The notes beneath the pieces were generated by a model. The model worked only from the letters and a program-made list of their open reading frames with translations. It was not told where the DNA came from and did no database searches. 64,000 nt of DNA. It comes from Dokdonia pacifica (GTDB taxonomy: Bacteria > Bacteroidota > Bacteroidia > Flavobacteriales > Flavobacteriaceae). The stretch covers positions 1,426,001 through 1,490,000 of the forward strand of contig NZ_FZNY01000001.1 of NCBI RefSeq assembly GCF_900188275.1, given 5' to 3'. A program made the position numbers and the translations under genes. Shown one piece after another: positions 26,048-34,801 of this stretch (positions within the stretch are counted from its first letter, which is position 1; every line of letters starts with the position of its first letter).

Positions 26048-28450
26048 ATGAGCATATTTGAATTTGCAGACCAATTGGGGTTTAATCCGCCCATTGTGTT
26101 TGAAGATGATACTGTTTCTGAAGAAGGGCTTTATAATGATGTAATTGATTTTGATAAACTTGCTAAAACTATTGGGAAGTATAGAAGTTTTGAGTTTGAT
26201 TATAGAGAGTATATTTCAAATAAAACAACTACGCCTTCTATAAATGCAATAGATGGTACAGAACCTGAATCTTATAAAATTCACATTCCTTTAGTAATAA
26301 ATGATCCGGAAAAAGGAGAAAGAACGTTACAATTATCAGGAGTGTTAAATAAGAAAATAGGAAAAGTAAACAGGAATGAAGGGAGCTCTTTATTTAGTTT
26401 TAAACTAGATGCAAATAAGAGAATAATTAGTTACATAAAAAAGATTAAATATGAAACAAGCAATGAAATTGCAATACGAATAGAAACACCTGTTTATGAA
26501 GACTATCTATCATTATCAGAGATCGTTAAGACAAGTAGCAATAAAGAAGTAGATGCATTAATTATTAGAAAGTTTAATGAAGCTTTTAGAAATGTAAAAG
26601 ATGACGCGACTTTAAAATGGCTGTATGAAAAAGCACCTCTGTTTGTATTACAACAACGAGGCAATGAAACTCTTATTAAAGATTTAAAAACACTGCTTGC
26701 TTATGATTTAGAAGGTGCTTTAAGTTGGTTTAAGGATAGTGGTACTGCTGTTATGAAATTACTTTTTGGGTTTACAGATCCAAAAGTTTTGTATGATTAT
26801 TTTAATACAAAACCAGAAGAAGCTATACGTATATATGACGCACTTCAAGGCGATGCAGAAGTGCAGTTTACAACATTATTAACAATGTTAGCTCAGTTAT
26901 ATACTCGAGAGGTTAAAAATGATAACATTATACAAGGAGCATCAAGACGAGCTGTAACTTTCAATATAGGTAAAGGTTACAGGCTGAATAGTGATATTCT
27001 TATAAAAGATGATCAAAAAAACATTAAACTTGAACGATTTGGACCTAGAGAATTTGAATTTGACATACAACTTAATAATACAGATGGAGAAGCCGTTGAT
27101 ATTCCATTAAAAGTACCTATTAACGCTCTATTAGAGGGTCCTACTATTTTTCATCCATTAGATCTTGTAATTTTAAAAGATGCAAATGGGAATGGTGAAG
27201 TGCCAGTTTGTGCATTAGAAGTAAAGTATCTTTCTGATGAAGCTGAGTGGGAAACTGTAATCAATACAACTTTGATTATTGTTAATATTGTAGGTATACT
27301 AGTATCTGCAGGAGCCTTATCTGCAGGAGCTACAGGTCTTACAGCCATCATTGCCACAGCAGACATTGTGATAAGCACTATTGACATTGCTGTAATTCTG
27401 AGAAGACCAGAATTAAGAGGAACCCAAGAAGGTGCATGGCTTGATAGGAATTGGGAAGCGATAAGCGGTACTTTTGCTATTGTTAGTGTATCATCTGCCG
27501 TAAGACAAGGTCTTATTAAAAATGGCCCTGGTATTGTAGGAAAGCTTAATAAAGTAAAAGATGCCAGCTCTATTTTAATTAGAGAACGTATACAAAGATT
27601 ACTTTTTCAAGCAATCATAAATGTTGAGATTTCTAATTTTGGGAAAACAACTTTTAGGGTAATGCCTATAATGCGTTCTGCATTAAGATTGAAAATATTA
27701 CAGTCAAATATAGAACGTTTATGGAAACTCGGAATTACAGTATTGGAAAGTCAAATAGAAGGAAAGGCATTTTATGGACTGATGTATCAAGGAGAAGTTT
27801 TATTTACAGGAAACTCCAAGAAGATTAATAACTTTTTAAAGAACGAAATTTTTGTTTATGGTATAAAAAATGAAGACATTATTAAAGTTTTTGATGAGTT
27901 ATTAGAAATAGAAAAATTAGGATTACGATTAGAAGCAGGAAACTGGTTTTGGAAAAATGGCTTTGGTAGAGAGTTAAGATGGGCAAAACTTAAACCTCAA
28001 ATTATATCTAAGAATATTGATATAAAATTAGAAGCCATCAGAAAAGGAGATGTTTTTGAAGGGGAAGTAGGGAAACGAATGCTTGAACTGTCCAAAATTC
28101 ATGGTGATGAACTAGTCGATTTTTCAAATCAGGTATGGGGTAAAAATGTAAGAGGTAAATTTAAAGATGATTTTGGAGATATTGATTTTGCAACTAAAAA
28201 ATATATAGGTGAAGTAAAATCTAAATTAAGTAATTCTAAAATAATAGAACAAGTTCATGCACAACTTCAAAAATATTTGCATAAAAATTCATTAATTGAA
28301 GAAAAATTTTTAAACCCACAGCTAAAACAAGTGGTTTTAGTTTATGAAGATTTAGGTAATTTTACCTTGAGTGATCCATTATTAAAAGAATTAGCAGAAG
28401 ATGGTGTAATATTTATAGAGGGAATCAATAATTTAAAAAAATTATATTAA
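26048..28450 (+). CDS. polymorphic toxin with C-terminal PD-(D/E)xK-like nuclease
   Basis: 800 aa. Residues 1-~390 are a soluble N-terminal region of unknown family; ~405-450 is a hydrophobic, Gly/Ala-rich stretch with two possible membrane-active helices (INTTLIIVNIVGILVSAGAL and ATGLTAIIATADIVISTIDI), a layout seen in toxins that cross membranes. The last ~130 residues carry D713 and E722-V-K724 (GDIDFATKKYIGEVKS), the D-ExK signature of restriction-endonuclease-fold nucleases, with a following QVHAQLQKYL helix. The next gene starts 2 bp later and is its likely immunity protein. It probably degrades nucleic acid in a rival cell; nuclease activity is inferred from motif only. Confidence 0.75.
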   Translation: MSIFEFADQLGFNPPIVFEDDTVSEEGLYNDVIDFDKLAKTIGKYRSFEFDYREYISNKTTTPSINAIDGTEPESYKIHIPLVINDPEKGERTLQLSGVLNKKIGKVNRNEGSSLFSFKLDANKRIISYIKKIKYETSNEIAIRIETPVYEDYLSLSEIVKTSSNKEVDALIIRKFNEAFRNVKDDATLKWLYEKAPLFVLQQRGNETLIKDLKTLLAYDLEGALSWFKDSGTAVMKLLFGFTDPKVLYDYFNTKPEEAIRIYDALQGDAEVQFTTLLTMLAQLYTREVKNDNIIQGASRRAVTFNIGKGYRLNSDILIKDDQKNIKLERFGPREFEFDIQLNNTDGEAVDIPLKVPINALLEGPTIFHPLDLVILKDANGNGEVPVCALEVKYLSDEAEWETVINTTLIIVNIVGILVSAGALSAGATGLTAIIATADIVISTIDIAVILRRPELRGTQEGAWLDRNWEAISGTFAIVSVSSAVRQGLIKNGPGIVGKLNKVKDASSILIRERIQRLLFQAIINVEISNFGKTTFRVMPIMRSALRLKILQSNIERLWKLGITVLESQIEGKAFYGLMYQGEVLFTGNSKKINNFLKNEIFVYGIKNEDIIKVFDELLEIEKLGLRLEAGNWFWKNGFGRELRWAKLKPQIISKNIDIKLEAIRKGDVFEGEVGKRMLELSKIHGDELVDFSNQVWGKNVRGKFKDDFGDIDFATKKYIGEVKSKLSNSKIIEQVHAQLQKYLHKNSLIEEKFLNPQLKQVVLVYEDLGNFTLSDPLLKELAEDGVIFIEGINNLKKLY

Positions 28451-28451
28451 A

Positions 28452-28862
28452 ATGAGAAATACAATTTTGCTTTCTAAAGAGTATATAAGCAAAGAAGAAG
28501 TTTTACAAAAACTTAAGCAATTAGGAGAAAAATACCAATATAGGATTAATGATGTAGATGCTTTAGATCTTAATGACATTGATTTTTATAGAGACATATC
28601 AGATGAAGAGACATATTCTATAGGTTTTTGGGTTATTGATAAGTCAAGATTTTTTGAAGATGTTTATGAGATAGATAGTAATAATTATTACATATCTATA
28701 TTTATAACACATCATTCGGAAATGTTAAGTGAGTTAAATATTTTGCTAAAAGATATTATGACTCAATATCCGGAGATGAATGTGACTGATGAATTTTATG
28801 AAGATTTTTATAATATTGAAGATATAAATTCAGGAAATATTGCTGCTTGGTTAAAAGAGTAA
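28452..28862 (+). CDS. cognate immunity protein of the nuclease toxin
   Basis: 136 aa, small, very acidic, no signal. The start is 2 bp after the toxin stop, which is the usual toxin-immunity layout, and the cassette repeat follows the gene. No family recognised. Acidic immunity proteins often bind basic nuclease tips, which fits here. Confidence 0.72.
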   Translation: MRNTILLSKEYISKEEVLQKLKQLGEKYQYRINDVDALDLNDIDFYRDISDEETYSIGFWVIDKSRFFEDVYEIDSNNYYISIFITHHSEMLSELNILLKDIMTQYPEMNVTDEFYEDFYNIEDINSGNIAAWLKE

Positions 28863-28881
28863 AGATAAACTATGGATACCT

Positions 28882-29068
28882 CTGCTCCCGCCACGCTTTA
28901 GCATGGTGGCGTTAAGAGTGATCAAAATAACAGTAATAAGCAAAAAGCTATGACCATGTGTTATAGCTTTTTGTATTTTAGGTCAAATAGAAGTGTGTTT
29001 TGTGATGTTATTTGTTTAGAGTTTTACTCAATACGGCACTCGTCACAGACGAGCGCTAGCGGAGGGGG
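28882..29068 (+). repeat. cassette repeat copy 1 (full)
   Basis: Opens with TGCTCCCGCC and a short hairpin, then GAGTGATCAAAATAACA, the hairpin AAAAAGCTATGACC/GTTATAGCTTTTT, TTTAGGTCAAATAGAAGTG, AGAGTTTTACTCAATACGG and the GC-rich tail CACTCGTCACAGACGAG with CGCTAGCGG. The tail is directly followed by an open toxin-tip reading frame. Confidence 0.85.
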
Positions 29069-29091
29069 CTTTTATAGGATTTATAGTTTCT

Positions 29092-30195
29092 ATGGTTATA
29101 GAAGCTTTCTTAACAGGCGGTATAAAAAACGTGCAAAGTATTGTTTCCAGAATAGGATCTATAGCAGAAAATATGCTGGCATTTATGCAGCGTGCTATTA
29201 CGACCTTCTTTGGGAAAAGCCTTAAGAAGTTAGGCGATGATTTAGTAGGACTATTTACAAAAATTACAGAATTTTTAGGAAAAGGAACCGATGAGATTGT
29301 AAAGTTGATACGGCTGTTTTTTGCAGAACTGCAAGCTCAAGCTGTTGTTGCAAAGAAATTTGGAGGGGTTGGATTTACTTTTTTTGAACCTTTTATTTCG
29401 CCATTTTTAATAAGAAAAATAACAAAGGCGGGACTTTTAAAACTAGAGAAGGCTAAAGTTTTTATTAAAAGAGGAAAAGGTGTTTTCTTATTTGAGTTTA
29501 AAGGTGTTATTTTAGGTGCTTTTAAAACAGAGAAAGAATTAGCAGATAGACTTCGAATACTTTTAAAACAAGATAAAAATAATTTGACACGAAGTTTAGA
29601 TGAGTTGTTTGAAAGAGTAGGAATGGGTGTTGAAAAGATTCTAAAAGTTAAAGGCAAAGCCGTTGCGTCTTTTACAAGAGGAGAAATTTTCGAAATTTTA
29701 ATCAAAGATGGCAGGAAATTATTTGGGGGTAATAGTATTAAACTAAGCAGGGAATCTACAGTTGTTGTTACAGGAACAGTTAAGGATGTTGAATTTGTTA
29801 AGACTTTTTCTAGGAAAGGAAATAGAGTATGGAAAACAGGAGTTAATATAGGAGGAATAGATATACTATCATCTAAAAGATGGTTTGAAATCCAAGAGAA
29901 ATTTATTAAAATAAAATCTACTAATCTCAATTTATATTGGGAAACAGTAAAAGATGAATTTTGGCGAGAGGTTAATCAACCTTGGTTAGATGATGTAATC
30001 GCTAGAGGAGATAGTGTTCGATTTGTAAGTAATCCTAAATCAAAAAAATCTCTTTATAGTACTGATAGAAAAACAGGTAAACTCATAAAAGATGAATCGG
30101 GAGGGTTATTTCTCTCTATATTTGGTAGAGAAATAAATTATTTAATAAAAAACGGGTATAAAATAGAAGGTGAAATTGCTTCGAAAATAAAATAA
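29092..30195 (+). pseudogene. toxin C-terminal cassette lacking its N-terminal part
   Basis: 367 aa from the first ATG, but the frame is open upstream right into the repeat tail (about 29060), so this looks like the C-terminal part of a larger toxin joined to the repeat. The N-terminus is hydrophobic (GAFIGFIVS, then VIEAFLTGG), as in the membrane-active part of polymorphic toxins. The C-terminal ~150 residues contain Lys-rich helices and NQPWLDDVIARGDSVRFVSNP, similar in feel to Tox-REase or deaminase tips, but no catalytic set was identified. The next gene is 4 bp away and is the probable immunity protein. It could be silent until recombined behind a full N-terminus. Confidence 0.6.
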
Positions 30196-30199
30196 CATT

Positions 30200-30622
30200 A
30201 TGAATGATGATCAATATTATGCGGAAGATTTTTTTAATCATGAACTGGTAAAACAAATAATGGAAGAATTTTCATGGCCAATAGAATATCAATTAATAGA
30301 TGGTGATTTTTTTGTTCAAATTAAATTTCCTAATTGTACTATAGATATATCTTCAGATGGTCAAGGGGGTGTGGAAATGGAATTTTTAACATATGATTCT
30401 GGTAAGCCATTAAATATAACCCCTGGAGTTATATTTGAGGTGACAGACTTTGATCCTAATACTCTTGAATTAGAAGATATAATAGAAATATGGCCAAATA
30501 TAGAAGATACTAAAAGACAAATTAGAAATAGGTTTAAAATTTTGCAAGGATTTTTTATTCCTTTTATAAAGGGAGAAGATTATAGTTGGGTTGAAGCAGC
30601 TATAAAATGGAATCTTTCTTAA
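30200..30622 (+). CDS. immunity protein for the orphan toxin tip
   Basis: 140 aa, acidic, no membrane helix. It starts 4 bp after the toxin-tip frame. Family not recognised. It includes FFVQIKFPNCTIDISSDG and GVEMEFLTYDSGKP, which look like beta strands of a compact immunity fold. A remnant frame of ~31 codons at 30608-30703 overlaps its end. Confidence 0.65.
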   Translation: MNDDQYYAEDFFNHELVKQIMEEFSWPIEYQLIDGDFFVQIKFPNCTIDISSDGQGGVEMEFLTYDSGKPLNITPGVIFEVTDFDPNTLELEDIIEIWPNIEDTKRQIRNRFKILQGFFIPFIKGEDYSWVEAAIKWNLS

Positions 30623-30751
30623 TTGGTAAATGTTTTTTGCCAGATTTCTATGATAAAAATAAGTTTGGAACTATAAAATTTAGGCAAATGTTGCTGTATT
30701 GAGTGAGGGTTTTCAGCTCTATAGTTCGCGTATATAGAGGAAGTAATATAA

Positions 30752-30943
30752 CTCCACTCCCACCAATTTGTAATTGGTGGCACATACGAGTAATCAGAAA
30801 ATAACAATTTGCAAAAAGCTATGACCATGTGTTATAGCTTTTTGTATTTTGGGGTAAATAGAAGTGTGTTTTGTGATTTGAGATATTATTTGTTTAGAGT
30901 TTTACTCAATACGGCACTCGTCACAGACGAGCGCTAGTGGGGG
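30752..30943 (+). repeat. cassette repeat copy 2 (full)
   Basis: CTCCCACCAATTTGTAATTG opens it, then GTAATCAGAAAATAACAAT, the hairpin AAAAAGCTATGACC / GTTATAGCTTTTT, GGGTAAATAGAAGTGTG and the tail CACTCGTCACAGACGAG with CGCTAGTGGGGG. Confidence 0.85.
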
Positions 30944-30991
30944 AAAGAAGTGTGTTTTGATGTTTATGTATTTAAATAAAAATTAAGAGTA

Positions 30992-31462
30992 ATGAAATTT
31001 AGACAAGAAGTACAAGAGCTTTTTAAAAAAACCGGTTGGTATGAAGGTAGAAATATACAATCAGTTTTCGATGGTATTCCTAGGTTTAATGAGTTTCCTG
31101 AATTTCTTAAAGAATTTTTATATGAATATGGCGACTTAGAAGTTGAAACATATAAATATTCTGAGGAAGATGTAACGGCGTATTTAAATCTAAAAGCTAT
31201 AACTAAGGGCATTTATAAAATAAATAATTATCTTGATAATCCTAGGTATTATGGAAATATAATAACATTTCCTATCGCAGATTATCATTTAGATGTTACA
31301 ACTCTAGAATGTGATTTGGAAGGTAATATATATATGTCAGGTGATTATCCGTGTTTAGTTTCCAATGACTTTAGGGAAGGTGTTGAAAAGGTGATTATGG
31401 AAGATTATTCTAATACTTTAGAATGGAACCCAGAAAAAAAGATATGGGTTAAAGAGTATTAG
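30992..31462 (+). CDS. orphan SUKH-3-like immunity protein
   Basis: 156 aa. The opening KTGWYEGRNIQSVF and the later NIITFPIADYHL with SGDYPCLVSNDFREGVEKVI follow the SUKH-3 immunity family plan (a Gly-Trp-x-x-Gly-Arg start and a C-terminal region binding the toxin). There is no adjacent toxin, so it is an orphan immunity cassette bounded by repeat copies 2 and 3. It could protect against a toxin used by relatives or kept from an older cassette. Confidence 0.72.
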   Translation: MKFRQEVQELFKKTGWYEGRNIQSVFDGIPRFNEFPEFLKEFLYEYGDLEVETYKYSEEDVTAYLNLKAITKGIYKINNYLDNPRYYGNIITFPIADYHLDVTTLECDLEGNIYMSGDYPCLVSNDFREGVEKVIMEDYSNTLEWNPEKKIWVKEY

Positions 31463-31470
31463 AGTACTTA

Positions 31471-31595
31471 CTAGCTCCTATTAGTTTATAACTAGTGGCG
31501 TAAAGAGTGATCAGAAAATAACAATAAGCAAAAGCTATGACCCTACGTCATAGCTTTTTGTATTTTAGGTCAAATAGAAGTGTGTTTAGTATTGT
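31471..31595 (+). repeat. cassette repeat copy 3 (without GC-rich tail)
   Basis: CTAGCTCCTATTAGTTTATA, GTGATCAGAAAATAACAAT, hairpin AAAAGCTATGAC / GTCATAGCTTTT and TTTAGGTCAAATAGAAGTG are present, but the CACTCGTCACAGACGAG tail is missing. Confidence 0.8.
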
Positions 31596-31633
31596 TATTC
31601 ACATAGAGGCTTAATAATGAGGTTAATAATATT

Positions 31634-32038
31634 ATGATACAATTTGAAATAGAAAATGAATTGATTACTCAAGAAGAATTAGAAGAGTTCGAGCAACAAT
31701 TAGATGGATTAAAACTTCCTGAAGATTATAAAGCGCATATGCTAAAATATAATGGAGGTATTACTATTGAAGATTACATTTGTGGAGATAATGAAAATAT
31801 TAAATTCATGTATTTTCTGCCAATTAAATATGGTAGTGATACCATGGAAAACTCTTTGATAGCAAGAGAAGATGTTTTACCGATAAATGACATCTATATT
31901 GGAGCAGTAAGAGGGGGAGAATTATGTATGTCGTTAGGTGAAAATAATGGGTCTATTTATGTGTTTTATTCAGATGGTGAACGTATAGATTTGGCATCTT
32001 CTTTTACAGAGTTTATAAATGGACTAAGCTTAATGTAA
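31634..32038 (+). CDS. orphan SMI1/KNR4 (SUKH-1) immunity protein
   Basis: 134 aa with the SUKH-1 plan: LKLPEDYKAHMLKYNGG near the N-terminus, a central variable loop, then GGELCMSLGENNGSIYVFYS and SSFTEFINGL at the end. The family comprises bacterial immunity proteins against nuclease toxins. No toxin gene accompanies it. The truncated gene at 33001-33150 is the C-terminal piece of a close relative (MREEDFGSIYQVFLDG, SFENFINGL). Confidence 0.82.
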   Translation: MIQFEIENELITQEELEEFEQQLDGLKLPEDYKAHMLKYNGGITIEDYICGDNENIKFMYFLPIKYGSDTMENSLIAREDVLPINDIYIGAVRGGELCMSLGENNGSIYVFYSDGERIDLASSFTEFINGLSLM

Positions 32039-32089
32039 GAGAATGACTGTTAGTACTTTGATTCCTTCTAAGCCTAATAATTTACTTCC

Positions 32090-32276
32090 TGCTCCCGCCA
32101 GTTTGTAACTGGTGGTAATAAGAGTGGTCAGAAAATAACAATAAGCAAAAGCTATGACTATACGTCATAGCTTTTTGTATTTTAGAATAAATAGAAGTGT
32201 GTTTTGTGATTTGAGATGTTATTTGTTTAGAGTTTTACTCAATACAGCACTCGTCAAAGACGAGCGCTAGCGGGGG
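32090..32276 (+). repeat. cassette repeat copy 4 (full)
   Basis: TGCTCCCGCCAGTTTGTAAC opens it, then GGTCAGAAAATAACAATAA, hairpin AAAAGCTATGACT/GTCATAGCTTTTT, AATAGAAGTGTGTTTTGTG and the tail CACTCGTCAAAGACGAG with CGCTAGCGGGGG. Confidence 0.85.
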
Positions 32277-32352
32277 ATATTTTAAAGTATTTACATGATA
32301 ATTATAGTAGCTTCTTAAAGAACAAAGATAAATTTGAAATATTAGAGTAATA

Positions 32353-32823
32353 ATGAAAACATCATATCATACCTATAATAAAGAAAAAGGATTCTATATA
32401 AAGGAATCTTACTTTGAATTAGTAAGTTTTTTTATAGTAAAATCATTTATAAACGAAGAATTAGAGGACAAACCTATATGGTATCTAAATATATATGAAG
32501 ATTTTTTAGATATAACAAATGGGCATGTTCAAGGCTATGCTTATTTTAATTTTGAAGGAGATTTAGAATTCATTGAGGAACGTGAACAAGAAATAATAGT
32601 CATTTTAGAAAAAGCTATAGATATAATTACATTAGAAGGGGATAAAATTCCTTATAATAAGTTAAATAAATGGGAAGAGGATAAGAAAGATTGGCCAGAT
32701 ACAAAAATAGAATGGATATCAGATGTTTACACTGAGGATTTGATTAATGTAATAAATATTTTAATAAAAATGCTTAAACACGAGTGGAAAGAAAACATTG
32801 ATGTTGATTGGAAAGCGAGATAA
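32353..32823 (+). CDS. orphan immunity-like protein, unknown family
   Basis: 156 aa, acidic and rich in Trp/Tyr (KPIWYLNIYEDFLD, WPDTKIEWISD). It is bounded by repeat copies 4 and 5 in the same orientation as the other cassettes and has no toxin partner. Size, acidity and position argue for an immunity protein; no family was recognised. Confidence 0.6.
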   Translation: MKTSYHTYNKEKGFYIKESYFELVSFFIVKSFINEELEDKPIWYLNIYEDFLDITNGHVQGYAYFNFEGDLEFIEEREQEIIVILEKAIDIITLEGDKIPYNKLNKWEEDKKDWPDTKIEWISDVYTEDLINVINILIKMLKHEWKENIDVDWKAR

Positions 32824-32824
32824 T

Positions 32825-32997
32825 CCCTCGCTAGCGCTCGTCTATGACGGGTGCCGTCAAGAGTAATTAGAAAATAACAATATATAAAAGCTATGATCAC
32901 GCATCATAGCTTTTTGTATTTTGGGGTAAATAGGAAAGAGGTTTTTTGTGTTCTTAATTCTGGAGACACTCGTCACAGACGAGCGCTAGCGGGGGGA
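32825..32997 (+). repeat. cassette repeat copy 5 (rearranged head)
   Basis: Begins with an inverted-looking CGCTAGCGCTCGTCTATGAC, then GAGTAATTAGAAAATAACA, hairpin AAAAGCTATGATC/ATCATAGCTTTTT (a compensatory change relative to other copies), and the normal tail CACTCGTCACAGACGAG with CGCTAGCGGGGGG. The head carries the GC-rich motif in reverse sense, a sign of recombination. Confidence 0.8.
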
Positions 32998-33000
32998 GGT

Positions 33001-33150
33001 AAATTTTGTATCTCAATGAGAGAAGAAGATTTCGGTTCAATTTATCAAGTATTCTTAGATGGTACTGCAGATGAACCAATATATATTATGGATTCTTTTG
33101 AGAATTTTATCAATGGATTAGAAGATCCTAGTGTATATGAAGTAGATTAA
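33001..33150 (+). pseudogene. truncated SUKH-1 immunity gene (C-terminal 50 residues)
   Basis: Only the last ~50 codons of an SMI1/KNR4-type gene remain (CISMREEDFGSIYQVFLDG ... SFENFINGL). The coding sequence is cut exactly at the end of repeat copy 5, so the N-terminal half has been replaced by the repeat tail. A nominal ATG at 32893 would read through repeat sequence and is not a real start. Confidence 0.75.
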
Positions 33151-33215
33151 GTAAATTAAAATATATCTTCAAAAAGCTATGATCATACGTCATAGCTTTT
33201 TGTATTTTAGGTCAA
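33150..33215 (+). repeat. cassette repeat copy 6 (hairpin core only)
   Basis: Only the hairpin AAAAAGCTATGATC/GTCATAGCTTTTT and TATTTTAGGTCAA remain, directly before the next cassette. Confidence 0.75.
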
Positions 33216-33227
33216 CGAGTATAACCT

Positions 33228-33779
33228 ATGGAAATAACAGATATACAATTAGATTTTTTATGGTTAACGAAAGGGGGACCTATTCTTGATGCTCCAGACC
33301 CCTTTTGGGAAAAATGGAGAAAAGAGAAATTAAAATTGAGTAATTTTATAAAAACAGAGTCTATACCTAAATTAATACAGCTTATTGTGACAGCTTATAA
33401 AGATCAATATCCACGCAGTTATTGGGGAGGAGGGATTCTTTTAGACCTTGAAAACTATGCTCCCAAAGAAGAAGAAGGATATGTTCTTATAGAATCTTCT
33501 AGTATGATAAGAAAAGATATTAAGAAGATCAAGAAGAAACATTACACAGATAATGAAGATTTAAGCTATCTCTCAGAATTAATATATGAGTTTACAGATT
33601 CTCATGAACTAGAAGTGCCAATAGAAACCATTTTAGAAGGGAAAGTGTATGAAAAAGTTACTAATGTAAATGTGATTACATATACGGTAGAAGAGAGCCC
33701 TATAGCACAACTTGTTATTACACCTCAGAGTTTTAAACTCATTGTAAATGAAGCTTATTTTGTGTACTTAAGTTTATAA
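33228..33779 (+). CDS. orphan immunity-like protein, family A
   Basis: 183 aa. It is a clear paralogue of 34013-34591: both open with a QLDFLW/KLDFLY start, share a SIPKLIQLIVTAY / SISDLLQLLCISY helix and end in SPIAQLVITPQSFKLIVNE / SPIANIMISTDSFKMVINE. No domain name is known to me. Orphan; repeat copies 6 and 7 bracket it. Confidence 0.65.
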   Translation: MEITDIQLDFLWLTKGGPILDAPDPFWEKWRKEKLKLSNFIKTESIPKLIQLIVTAYKDQYPRSYWGGGILLDLENYAPKEEEGYVLIESSSMIRKDIKKIKKKHYTDNEDLSYLSELIYEFTDSHELEVPIETILEGKVYEKVTNVNVITYTVEESPIAQLVITPQSFKLIVNEAYFVYLSL

Positions 33780-33816
33780 CTTGACTATAAATTAGTATTA
33801 ATTTAAGTATTTCTTG

Positions 33817-33989
33817 ACCACAAGTTTGTAAAAGGTGGCGTTAAGAGTAATCAGAAAATAACAATAAGCAAAAGCTATGATGTCAAGTCATAGCTTTTTG
33901 TATTTTAGGTTAAATAGAAGTGTTTTGTGATGTTATTTATTTAGAGTTTTACTCAGTACGGCACTCGTCACAGACGAGCGCTAGTGGGT
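33817..33989 (+). repeat. cassette repeat copy 7 (full)
   Basis: CACAAGTTTGTAAAAGGTGG head, GAGTAATCAGAAAATAACA, hairpin AAAAGCTATGAT / GTCATAGCTTTTT and the tail CACTCGTCACAGACGAG with CGCTAGTGGGTGAC, then ATGTAGAAAAATAA just before the next gene. Confidence 0.85.
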
Positions 33990-34012
33990 GACATTTATGT
34001 AGAAAAATAATT

Positions 34013-34591
34013 ATGAATATAGATTTTAAATTAGATTTTTTGTATTATCAAGAAGAAGGTATTTTAGATGGAGTTGATCCTAAGATGCAAGAATTATATC
34101 CTCATATTAATAAATTTGGAGAATTTATTAATATGACAAGTATTTCAGATTTACTTCAACTTTTATGTATATCCTATAAGAAAGAATATTGTCAAGAGCA
34201 TTATTGGTTTGATCAATTTATGATTGAGGGTGCTTATAAAATCCGAACTATTTATCCAGATGATTTAGATGAAGAAATAGACCTTTATCTTCCTGAAGAA
34301 AAAATGGTTAGAGATGACTTACAATATCTAGCTTTCAAAATGTTTAACGATATTAATAGAAACGCTTCTTTTGTGAAAGAAATAGTGATAAATTTTAAAG
34401 AATCACAGAATTATCTTGCAATTGCTCAAAGTATAGAAGATGGATTAGAGGGAGTTTCATTTACTAGAGAAGATATACTAGATGAGACCATATTTATAGT
34501 TTTAAATTCTCCTATTGCTAATATTATGATTAGTACAGACTCTTTTAAGATGGTCATTAATGAAAATAAGTGGATAAAATACTTTGGCTAA
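34013..34591 (+). CDS. orphan immunity-like protein, family A (paralogue)
   Basis: 192 aa, acidic; homologous to the previous cassette gene over its whole length. The leader ATGTAGAAAAATAA upstream (33995-34008) is shared with the first gene of the locus at 22409. No toxin partner is visible. Immunity function is inferred from the setting. Confidence 0.65.
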   Translation: MNIDFKLDFLYYQEEGILDGVDPKMQELYPHINKFGEFINMTSISDLLQLLCISYKKEYCQEHYWFDQFMIEGAYKIRTIYPDDLDEEIDLYLPEEKMVRDDLQYLAFKMFNDINRNASFVKEIVINFKESQNYLAIAQSIEDGLEGVSFTREDILDETIFIVLNSPIANIMISTDSFKMVINENKWIKYFG

Positions 34592-34605
34592 TTAAACATT
34601 ATTAC

Positions 34606-34698
34606 CTCGCTAGTTTGCAACTGGTAGCAGTAAGAGTAATCAGAAAATAACAATAACCAAAAGCTATGACCTTACGTCATAGCTTTTTGTATTTTAAG
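34606..34698 (+). repeat. cassette repeat copy 8 (tail missing)
   Basis: CTAGTTTGCAACTGGTAGC head, GAGTAATCAGAAAATAACA, hairpin AAAAGCTATGACC/GTCATAGCTTTTT and TATTTTAAG. The GC-rich tail is absent; a fragment of the composite palindromic repeat follows (34710-34752, with CCTGCCTGTCGGCAGACAGG). Confidence 0.8.
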
Positions 34699-34801
34699 TA
34701 TTTCCTTATACGCTTTCGCGAACCTGCCTGTCGGCAGACAGGAGCGTAAGAATAGAAAATAACACATAACACATAATAAATTTAAACAAATTACATAAAT
34801 A

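Noticed and set aside
28950-29225. 91-aa frame across repeat copy 1
   Set aside because: Composed of repeat sequence and the wrong frame of the toxin tip.
32893-33000. 5' part of an 85-aa frame
   Set aside because: This part translates the repeat; only the C-terminal 50 codons match an SMI1/KNR4 protein.
28880-34700. CRISPR array
   Set aside because: Repeats are 90-190 bp, irregularly spaced, separated by genes; no cas genes or short spacers.
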